A DNA stretch of 64,000 bases from Dioscorea cayenensis subsp. rotundata (Eukaryota > Streptophyta > Magnoliopsida > Dioscoreales > Dioscoreaceae), in assembly GCF_009730915.1 (NCBI RefSeq), contig NC_052472.1:310001-374000 (forward strand), written 5' to 3'. The notes below the pieces were generated by a model. The model did no database searches. It saw only the letters and a program-made list of their open reading frames with translations, and was not told the origin of the DNA. Each line of letters starts with the position of its first letter. Within the stretch, counting starts at the first letter, position 1. Made by a program: the position numbers and the translations under genes. This document shows positions 53,001 through 64,000 of this stretch, piece by piece.

Positions 53001-53211
53001 ATATGTGAAGTGGCTGTCAACAATGTTCCTAAAATTACAGAAAAAATTAAAGAGTGAATTTTAGATCATGTGAAAAATTATTTTGTTGATAATGAGTAGA
53101 ATGATTACCTGTTCTTTCGATTTGATCATCGGTTTCGGAGTTCTTTTGGTCTTGTGCTCTGCCTAGTGATTCCTCAATGAAGGAGTTCATGTTTGGTAAC
53201 TCAATTTGCAT
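49550..53211 (-). CDS. amino acid permease (AAP family)
   Basis: Seven exons on the minus strand: 53109-53211, 52795-53028, 52501-52594, 52173-52387, 51919-52061, 50074-50301 and 49550-49972. All phases fit and give 479 residues, the usual AAP length. Landmarks are ERTGTLLTATSHIITSVIGS and GVLSLAWAIAQLGWIAGP at the N-terminus, CYRSPDPINGKRNHTYMDAV, KVWRVFQSFGNIACAFTYS, LCGVFGYAAFGNNAPGNML, GFGFYNPFWLVDLANI, FPFFNDFIGLVGGIAFWPLT and a short cytosolic C-terminus ending HPFKNI. About ten to eleven membrane helices are expected. AAPs are plasma-membrane proton-coupled importers of neutral and acidic amino acids used in phloem loading and seed filling. Exon 6/7 breaks (Q|D and Q|V) match the AAP gene structure. 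The N-terminus (MQIELPNMNSFIEESLG) is divergent but short, as is normal. No defects are seen. Confidence 0.94.
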
Positions 53212-53294
53212 TGTTTTTTGGATGAAGATGGATGAAAGATGAAGAAGAAGAAGGAGAAAGATGATGAGCTATGTATGGTTTGGTGGTTTGTCTA

Positions 53295-53302
53295 TTTTTA
53301 TA
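53295..53302 (-). promoter_or_regulatory. TATA box of the amino acid permease gene
   Basis: TATAAAAA on the minus strand lies about 85 bases upstream of the start codon, with a GAAGAAGAAGGAGAAAG-like leader between. Confidence 0.65.
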
Positions 53303-54309
53303 GCCATTGAAATAAAGGAAATTAAAAACAAGATGACAAGAGTAGAAAGTGAGGATTAAATGGGAATATAAGTGATATTAATGAGTGTAAACGAGTGTTT
53401 TGTGTGTTTGTTTACCAAAAATAATAGTAATAATAATAGTAAAGTGTAATGGTAGAAAATAGAAAATGTAAAGTGGAATTTATTTATTTATTTATTTATT
53501 TATTTATTGATCTTTGAAAATTTTGATGAGAAAGTGATGGAGAATATTTCTGTTTGATAAGATTAGAATGGTTTGTAGTTTTCAAACTTTGCCAATTCTA
53601 AATAAACATAAAGATCACCAATTGTGTCTCTTGGATTCCTAATTCCACCATTCCATTTTTTATATAATGAAGTATTTTCTAGTATTGACCATTATTCTTT
53701 TCTAACCAAAGATATATATATATATATATATATAACTAGGTGACAAAGTGAATAAACCACAACCCCTCAACAGCAATAGAATGGAGTCTTCCACTAAAAT
53801 GGAGTCTCCCACTTAGAAAAAAAAAGTGACATAAAAATTATGTAGTGTTTTTGGTATATTTGAATTTAAAATTTAAAATATAAATTAATTTGGTTCTTCA
53901 ACTTAAAAATAAAATTAAACAACCAATGCCTATTGCAGACCTAGGGCAAAATTTTTGGGTCAAGTAGTACTATTTGTAGTAATGTACAAATATTTTAGAA
54001 ATACTGTTTATTCACTATTTATTATGTCCCTTATGGAAGGAAGTCATTTTTATCCTCTCGAAAGTTTCATGGTAAGAGGAATATATTAGTTCATTTTAAT
54101 TATTAAAAATCTTTTAGGCGTGTATTTGGTAGGATTTTAATCATTACATGACTTGCTGAGTTAAATTTTTGGGGTCAATAAGCCACCGTAATTAATGCAT
54201 CACAATACTTACATGTTCTTTGACAATTCCCTTGGCATATTGACATTAGGTGCTTATTACTTTTGTTTTAAAAAAAAAAAAAATTAAAGCCAACCATCTC
54301 TTGACATAT

Positions 54310-54446
54310 TGATATTAGGTCTCATGTGTAGAGTGTTTGACATTAGATTCAAACCTCAATTCAAAAATGATAAAAATACAAGTGTGATAAAGTATTAACT
54401 CCACATAAATGTAGGCCATGATACATGATTTTTCAAATTATGAAAA
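54310..54446 (+). mobile_element. SINE-like element, copy C
   Basis: TTAGGTCTCATGTGTAGAGTG, GATTCAAACCTCAATTC (B-box-like), GTGATAAAGTATTAACTCCA and ATAAATGTAGGCC follow the order seen in copies A and B. Confidence 0.5.
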
Positions 54447-57400
54447 CCTATTTGTATACTTTTGTCCATATAGAATGACTAAATGACTTTGAAAAAAAAA
54501 ATTTAATTTTAAAAATATATATATATATATTAAAAAGATTATATAAATGTTTATATAATTGCAAACAATATTTATCATTATCGCAAAACCTTAGTCAAAT
54601 CCTTAGGTATGTAAAAAATTAGTCTTACTCCAAGACCAAGAAGTAAATTAAAAAAAAAAAATCGAAAAAGGAAATTCTTTTGGTTGAAGGTCAAGCCATA
54701 AAGTAATAAATAAATATTAAAATGAATAAAAATTTTCATGAAGTCTTTTTATTTTTTATTTTTATTTTACGAAAAGCAACAACGCCGAATAAATTATCCA
54801 AAAAGCTAAAGAGTTCATGCAATCATATTAACAATAATAATTTAAAAAATCTAAAAAAAATAAACATGTCTAAATGTGAAGCATTTGTCTGATTCTCCTT
54901 ATGATAATTATTTAATTGTGAAGATTTCAAGCCACTAGTTAAGAATAAACTTTTCAAACCATGATATTTAAAAATTCTATAAACATTAACTTAAAATAAC
55001 AAATAATAATAGTCAATTTCTACACTTAAAAAGAAGCTTGACCAAATTTATTCCAACTAATTGCACCAAATACCAAATTTATTCTTGATGTTTTTGAGCT
55101 AATTTTTGACAAATATTATCCACAATCAAGTGATATTGAATAATAATAATAATAATAATAATAATGAGATTGGAAAGAACAAAGGAATCTCACCAAGTTG
55201 GCAAATTAGTGATGTTACAATGGATTTGAAAACTAACTGATTGACAATGCCTTCCATTATAAGTAATTTGCCTGTTATTAAAGTATGCAATTTCTTTGTT
55301 TGTTTGATTGTTTTTTTTTTTTTAATTTTTAATTTTTTAAAATATGTATATGAATCAAGATATTTTTTATTTGTATGCATATACTTTCACAACTACTTTT
55401 AGAAATGTGGCTATGATTGTAGATTTATTTTTATAAAAAAAATATAAACTCCATTTAAAAATCAAATGGTACTAAATTGGCTCAAATGCTACTTATAATA
55501 AATGAATTTTTGATAAACTGAGTTGTCCGTGTTTTTGAATGTATAAATTTTTCAATTTTAAACTAAGATAATGTTTAGTTAGATGTAGTTGTAAATTATG
55601 GATATCAAATTATAATGAAATTACAAATAATTATATTTAAAAATACAAAAAAAAAGTCAATATTTGAACGGAAATATTAATAAAATATTACTATTATATT
55701 AATTAGTAGTCATATTAGTAAATTTTTTATTTGTATGAGTTTTAATAATTACTTAAGTTATTTTAATTATTTATAATTTTTCTTACAAAGATGTGAAAAA
55801 ATGACAATATGCAATTTTATAATATCTATCTTGCACCATTCATGGTATATATACACAAGTTTCAAAATAAAATAAACTCAAAGTATAATAAAACAACATA
55901 TCAAATTATCGTATCCATAACAAATGCCTCATCCCACCAAATCCTTCATGTAAAATGCAAATAGAAAAAAAAAAATACTCTCTCATTCTGATTTAATAAA
56001 TCAATTTCAAATTTAATTACAATTCAAATTAATATAATTTTCTAGGCAGTATTAAGATTAAATACAAAATTTTATTATTAATAAGAATGATGATAATAAC
56101 AGAGAGAGAAGCTGAAACAACCTCCTCATCTTCAACATCTTCAAATTTATGATAAATGTATGGTTTATTTTTTTCCAATTAAATGTAAACCAATAAAGAA
56201 ATAATTCAATCAATGACCATCTAAATAATACAAAATAAAAATATGAAATATAATTCTTTCATCATCACCACCAAATAAAGATTTAAGTCTCAATTTTGGC
56301 ACCAAACCACCAAACCATTAACATCATACCGTAAATAAACCTCCATTCACACTTGTACACACATGATCATTAATCTAATGAATTAACAGCCACATTTAAG
56401 TAAAACATTACTCATTTTCCCACTAAAAAATTTTAGTCAAACTGCATTGGTTTCACTGTAAAAAGCATGATGTGAACTTTCAAATATTTTGAGTTTAAAT
56501 TTCGTTAAATGTATGTAATAGTGACGATTATCTATTGTGAGTACATGTTTGTAATTTAAAATAAGCATTGTTGAATGAATGCATACGGGTTGAATAATCA
56601 ATTCCTGACTCATGCATATAACCCAATTAACTGTACTTGTTGCATTTGTTAAAAAAAAATTACTCATTTTTCTAATGGAATGTACAAATAAGCATAAGTA
56701 AATAATAAAAAGTAAATATTTTCATATTTTTGTATTTGTATATATATCAAAATATGAAAATAGACAATTCTTAACATGCACTAAACACAAAGTACAAAAC
56801 ATATTCATTTTAACTTTAAAAGAAAGAGTTCATTGTGGTTTTCCCAATGCTTTGGACATAATCATGCACTTGAAATATGCTTCACTAACAAGCTTAAATG
56901 CAAGCAAAAGGCAGTAAATAAGGTTAAAGGGCTTATGATTTTTAAGAGGAACAAATATAATAATCTCGTCTAATAAATATGATAAAAACTTTTAACTATC
57001 AAACTACTATTTTTAATGAAAATTATCCCACAATTATATGAAGAGATGGATTATTTAAAATAACAAAATGATAAATAATAGATTATATATGAGGTAAAAA
57101 AAAAAACAGAGTCTTTTATGGGGCTGGTATCAAAGTTTAATCCCATTTAGAAAATTAGGATAGTGTGGTGACCTTTATTCAATGATGTGATTTGTGAGTT
57201 GGTTTAATCAGGAATCAAAGTGAAAATTGATGGACTTGTGATACCTAACTTTAATTTTAATCTGGCTTAGAATAATGATATAAGGAATGAATTAAATAGT
57301 CCTACTATATTAAATAAAGAAGAGAAACGATTTTAATTGTTTATATGTATATATATGGGAAAAATGTTGTTCTTGATAGTTGATATACAATTAGAATAAA

Positions 57401-57660
57401 GTAGACAATTTTTCACATGAGCTTAGCTAGATAATGATAAATAATGTCGTAATTCTTTTGAATAATAATTAAAAAAATAAATCGGATCTCGTTTGTAATG
57501 TTTTACAAAATCAAGGAGAAAAAAAAACGACAACAAAAAATCTTAGCATTTGTCTTAATGACAACAAATAGTTTCTTCACATACAAAAAAAATTAAGCAT
57601 TAGTGAGTGAACACATAAAGTTAAAGTTTTTTAAAATCTAATTTATAACAAATAAAATTT

Positions 57661-57811
57661 TAAATGCAAAAATTGTATAGAGTAAGGGGGAGGTCATGGG
57701 TTCAAATCTTTCCCCAACAGTACTGTTTTCCGTACTGTTCATATACTGTTCATTCGGGATTCATATACTATTCTTATACTGTTTAGTATTATTTATATTC
57801 ATAAAAAAAAA
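57661..57811 (+). mobile_element. possible SINE-like element, different 3' half
   Basis: GTATAGAGTAAGGGGGAGGTCATGGGTTCAAATC carries a near-canonical pol III B-box, and the segment ends in a ten-base poly-A at about 57802. The body has repeated ATACTGTTCATA-like words not found in copies A-C. Confidence 0.35.
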
Positions 57812-58467
57812 AGACGCTTGTCGTCTATTATTCAAAAAAAATAAAAAATAAAAAATCAATAAATTGAAAACAAACAAGGAATTAAAATAATTGAGGGTAA
57901 AACAAAATATCTCAAGATATACCAAGGAAACAACTCCAAATAGTATAAAAACAATTGGTTTAATGAACCTAGAATGTTTTTTATACACCATTGTAACAAT
58001 AAAATTATTCTTATATTTTTAGATATTTTATTATCTTCAAATAATGAAAAAATACCCATAATTTATTAAACACATTTTAATCATTTTAATTATCTATGGT
58101 ACTTCCCTTCTTTAATAATATTTCCACCTTCTAATCTGTAAATTTTTAAATAAAAAGTCCCAATAAAACTTCATAGAAATCCATCATTGATTTCTAAGAC
58201 AGAATTTTAGTATTAAAATAATAAACAATTATTAATTAATTTTAAATAATCACAATACCAATATAGTAACCTGACATGTAATTCCCATTTTACCCCTAAA
58301 GCATAAATGATTAAATGATGTGAATCAATTAATAATGAGCCATCAAAACCAAACATAAAATTCAAACAGAAACATCAGTAAATCCATAAGAAAAAAAGCA
58401 AACCACAACAGTCAAACAACATCAGAAATCATAATAGAGAGAAGAGACCCAAATCAAAATGTGTTTA

Positions 58468-60956
<2,489 letters not shown>

Positions 60957-61076
60957 CCTCGCCGGAGAAGAAGACCGGAAATCGAAGGAAAAACGAAGAA
61001 ATAGAGAAGAAAAAAGCGCAGGCGTTTGCGAAGACGCCCTTCGATGGATACCTCTGGTTCTCTCGCTTGGCTTCTC

Positions 61077-61084
61077 TATAAATA
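61077..61084 (-). promoter_or_regulatory. TATA box of alpha-tubulin
   Basis: TATTTATA on the minus strand (TATAAATA on plus) lies about 120 bases upstream of the alpha-tubulin start codon; sequence between it and the ATG is GC-richer leader. Confidence 0.55.
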
Positions 61085-61340
61085 GGGCAAGGTGGGCACG
61101 GTGAAATGGAGGAAGAAGCCCACCCGAAAAAGAACATCTATTTGCCGACCTGATTACGTGGCATTCATATCGTACAATGGTGTAATTCATTGTCGGTTTT
61201 CTTGTGCGTATAGGAATATATACTTAAATAGTAGTTAATTTTTAACCATGGTTAATTGGACGGCAGCCGTTGTAACCATGGTTTGGTTGCCGGCTTTTGG
61301 GTTTTTAAAATTCAAATGCGAGCGTTTTGGCGGGATTTAT

Positions 61341-61970
61341 GGTAATTAATTCAAAAATTAATTGATTTTTGTCTTCCTCTATTTGTAGTTATTTGTCCCT
61401 TAAATTTTAAATTTTAAATTATTTTTAAATAAAGAAAATTTTGACCAATTCACTTTAATTAATGCCCATTATTTATTAATATTAATACATATATTTTAAA
61501 AATAATTAAATTGATGAAAGAATATTAGTGGTGGTATTTTGGGTATTTGGATTATGGTAATTAATTAAAAAATTAATTAAGTTTTTAGTTGCTCTTTTAT
61601 TTGTAGTTATTAGTCAATTTTCAGTTAATTTAAATAAAGAAAAATTGGCCCATTCACTTAATTAATTTTAATTCTTATTATTTATTAATGTTATTATTAA
61701 TATTAATACATATATTTTAAAAATAATTAAATTGATGAAAGAATATTAGTGGGGGTATTTTAAGAATTTGAATTATGGTAATTAATTGGGTTTGTTGTTT
61801 CTCTATTTATACATAGTCCCTAAAATTTCAATTTTTAATTAATTCAAATAAAGAAACTTGACTAATTCTTATTATTTATTAATATTGTTACTAATATTAA
61901 TACATATATTTTAAAACTAATTAAATTGGTGAAAGAGTATCAGTGGGGGTATTTTGGGTATTTGGATTAA
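61341..61970. repeat. three-copy tandem repeat between alpha-tubulin and SNU13
   Basis: Units begin at 61341, 61556 and 61777 (GGTAATTAATT...) and are about 215, 221 and 194 bases long. Each contains ATTTGTAGTTATT-like, AAATAAAGAAA, CTTATTATTTATTAAT, AATACATATATTTTAAAA and TTAAATTG(A/G)TGAAAGA blocks, then a TTAGTGG..GTATTTT end. The third copy is shorter. Confidence 0.9.
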
Positions 61971-62066
61971 GGTTTAGTTATACACACTTTATTTTATTTA
62001 AATTGCTGGTACAGGTTAAGCTAAAACAACAAGAACGTACAAATTACCGACGTTCATCGAATACAT

Positions 62067-62108
62067 AAACCCTAGAGAGCAGCAACAATGGCGTCTCTAA
62101 AACCCTAG
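62067..62108 (+). promoter_or_regulatory. two telo-box-like motifs of SNU13, the second inside a short uORF
   Basis: AAACCCTAG occurs at 62067-62075 and AAAACCCTAG at 62099-62108; telo-boxes mark plant translation-machinery and RNP genes. Overlapping the second, ATG at 62088-62090 in the good context AACAATGGCG opens a six-codon frame (MASLKP, stop 62106-62108), 35 bases before the main ATG. Whether the uORF is in the mRNA depends on the transcription start, which the sequence does not show. Confidence 0.6.
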
Positions 62109-62143
62109 CACACAAATTCGCTCCCTTGAATCCTTGAATCGAG

Positions 62144-63523
62144 ATGGTATTTGGAAATCCTCTTCTCTTGAATTTCATCTCTATATTCACTTTTATCTTG
62201 TGATTGATCTTTGTTTTGGTTCTGATGCAGAGTTCCGAGATTGTGAATCCAAAGGCGTACCCTTTGGCTGATGCTCACCTGACGAACACGATCATGGATC
62301 TCGTCCAGCAGGCAGCAAACTATAAGCAGCTCAAGAAGGGTGCTAATGAAGGTTTGATCCGAATCTCCATCCAAATTTCTCTTTTTTCTGTTTTTTTGTA
62401 TGATTTTTGGTTGATTTTGGTTTTGTTCAGCAACGAAGACGCTCAACAGAGGCATCTCTGAGTTTGTAGTGATGGCTGCTGATACTGAGCCACTTGAGAT
62501 CCTCCTCCATCTTCCCTTGCTTGCAGAGGACAAGGTATGCAATCTTTTTTTTTTTTGGTTAAAAATCTCATCTTTTTTTTTTTGTGGTGAATTTTATGAT
62601 AATTTATGCTATTGATCTCTTGTTTGTTGATCACTAAATTTAATTTTTAAGCAATGACAAATCTTGTTTTATTAATTTAAATCAAAGTCTTGTGGATGAT
62701 TGTTTGGTTGGTTTATCATTTATAGTGAATTAGGTTAAACCCTAGTGTTGTTTTTTCTAAGTATTGATGCTCAATTGAAACCTTATTTTCAGATATTCTA
62801 TGAATCCCTTTGCTATGAAAAGATGAGCAGGGAATGCTTGTTTGGTTGGTTTTCTTTTGATGTGTTTTGAGGTCTTATTCTCTTGTTCTGATATTTCAGT
62901 TCATTTGATGGTTCTCTTTGGTACTTATGGTTTTCAGTGATCGAACAAACCTAAAAGATTTCATTAATCTCACCAAACAACCCTTTTTAAGTGAAAGTGA
63001 TCCAAAGAGCTTGGTTTAATTAGTGACGGTACATGTCGTTACGCCGGTGCTCTTTATTTGACACTTGCAAAATGTTATGAAATCATCTTCAATTGAACAG
63101 TTTTATATTAAACTTAGTCTTATTCTGTTTTTGAGTATATGTTTCTAAATTTGAGCTTTCTGATGTATTTTTTCTTTCATGGTTCAAAGAAATACTATCA
63201 AACTTGTTTTACAAAAAACATGGTTTCATGTGACTCAAACATTAGGTTGATACTTATGCTCTGCCATGACAGAATGTGCCATATGTCTTTGTTCCTTCAA
63301 AACAAGCTCTTGGCCGAGCTTGTGGAGTTACAAGGCCGGTGATCGCTTGTTCGGTCACTAGCAACGAAGGAAGTCAATTGAAAAGCCAGATACAACAACT
63401 CAAAGTAATCTTCCTGACCTTTTTCTTTCTCATCATCAGTTTCTCTTACGATATGTAATTTCGTCATTCTAATTGCTATTGATCCTGGATTTGCAGGATG
63501 CTATTGAGAAACTCTTGATCTAA
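62144..63523 (+). CDS. SNU13: SNU13 / 15.5K protein (NHP2-like, L7Ae family)
   Basis: Five exons: 62144-62146 (only ATG), 62231-62351, 62431-62534, 63273-63404 and 63497-63523, giving 128 residues, the same length as plant SNU13. The protein reads [18 protein letters not shown], then [80 protein letters not shown] and ends DAIEKLLI. The KGANE..K.LN.G RNA-contact motif and the VPYVFVPSK / ALGRACG block are intact. It binds kink-turns in U4 snRNA and box C/D snoRNAs, so it serves both splicing and rRNA methylation in the nucleus. The start is inferred: the bases after ATG form a GT donor (GTATTT), and exon 2 has no upstream in-frame ATG of its own before its acceptor. Confidence 0.95.
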
Positions 63524-63847
63524 AAACTCCGTCGGTTCAGCATGAAAGCCCTTGAAACTAAATACGAAAAATTTTGGAGGCTCGGCTTGATACTGGTGTG
63601 TTGTTTCTTATGTGGATGTGAGATTTAGGTAACATTTGTAATTGAGAGTTTGATGACCTTAGTTTGGTTGTAGCTTTCAGTAGTTGTTATTTGTATTACT
63701 GGATGAAATTGCAAGTCATTCTGGAGTATGAAAAATGAACCATTATTGGCAATTTTATTTATGGTATCATCAGTGTTCTATATTTCTATGTTGCAACCAA
63801 CTTTTTCTTTTTCTAGGAACATTGGCCATCTTCGTTATTAAGTATTT
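63524..63847. other. SNU13 3' UTR and flank
   Basis: Sequence after the stop codon is T-rich and of moderate GC content, as expected for a 3' UTR. No other gene is seen. Confidence 0.55.
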
Positions 63848-64000
63848 AGGCTTTGTTTGGATTGGCTTGTTAAAAAAAATGTTTTTTTCAATTTAATGTA
63901 AGTACTTTTAGAAAAAAGTACTTTCCCAGAATAAGTTAAGCATTTTTTTTTGTATTTTGTGTTTGGATTAGTTTTTCTTTAAAAGCAGAAGCTGTTAAAT
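63848..64000. mobile_element. left end of a MITE-like repeat cut by the window edge
   Basis: GGCTTTGTTTGGATTGGCTT is a terminus typical of hAT- or Harbinger-type MITEs, and GTGTTTGGATTAG recurs near 63960. AAGTACTTTTAGAAAAAAGTACTTT (near 63901-63925) forms an internal dyad. The other end lies outside, so class and length are unknown. Confidence 0.4.

Larger units (their letters stand above)
53303..58467. other. AT-rich intergenic DNA, no gene seen
   Basis: About 5.2 kb between the permease and the 3' end of alpha-tubulin. It holds (TTTA)n at 53477-53508, (TA)n near 53711-53731, (AAT)n at 55140-55164 and two SINE-like copies (listed separately). Open frames are short and resemble no family. 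Confidence 0.5.

Noticed and set aside
62105-62542. 145-codon minus-strand frame over SNU13
   Set aside because: It is antisense to three SNU13 exons, with no similarity to any protein I know.

Overview
This is nuclear DNA from a flowering plant. Intron-bearing genes with GT-AG junctions sit in a very AT-rich background full of (TA)n tracts, small inverted-repeat transposons, a solo LTR, a Mutator-like element and plastid DNA pieces. The BAM-type receptor kinase gene is very GC-rich at its 5' end and loses GC towards its 3' end. That gradient is typical of monocots, so I lean to a non-grass monocot, but no marker here fixes the lineage.

Layout: (1) 1-5945: no gene; a candidate PIF/Harbinger-like MITE (1401-2080) and a solo LTR (2112-3151) with intact target duplication. 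(2) 5946-7184: a four-exon bHLH transcription factor. (3) 7185-14637: transposon and organelle debris, with a long-TIR MITE (8257-8523), a chimeric plastid insertion joining ndhB and an rbcL-downstream piece (about 10590-11240) and a Tourist-like MITE (12265-13232). (4) 14638-18560: a BAM1/CLAVATA1-like LRR receptor kinase with a repeat-built intron. (5) 22447-24109 ribosomal protein S29 and 25336-25668 plastid ribosomal protein PSRP6. (6) 27152-32629, minus: inositol 1,3,4-trisphosphate 5/6-kinase, ten exons, with an apparent one-base frameshift in exon 1. (7) 34755-35057: five CACGTG G-boxes with no gene beside them. (8) 37478-43755: a 6.3-kb Mutator-like element carrying remnants of a mudrA N-terminus and a Ulp1-type (C48) protease gene. 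(9) 46633-48651: a sugar transporter (STP family) with three frameshifts and a Stowaway MITE in intron 1. (10) About 49005-49109, minus: a U6 snRNA pseudogene. (11) 49550-53211, minus: an amino acid permease, seven exons. (12) 58468-60956, minus: alpha-tubulin, head-to-head with (13) 62144-63523: SNU13/15.5K, whose first coding exon is only the ATG. A three-copy tandem repeat lies between these last two. The window ends inside another transposon-like repeat.

The genes form no pathway: this is a mix of housekeeping genes (S29, PSRP6, alpha-tubulin, SNU13), signalling genes (BAM-like kinase, ITPK, bHLH) and transporters. Exon coordinates come from reading splice junctions and conserved protein families by eye; no search was run.
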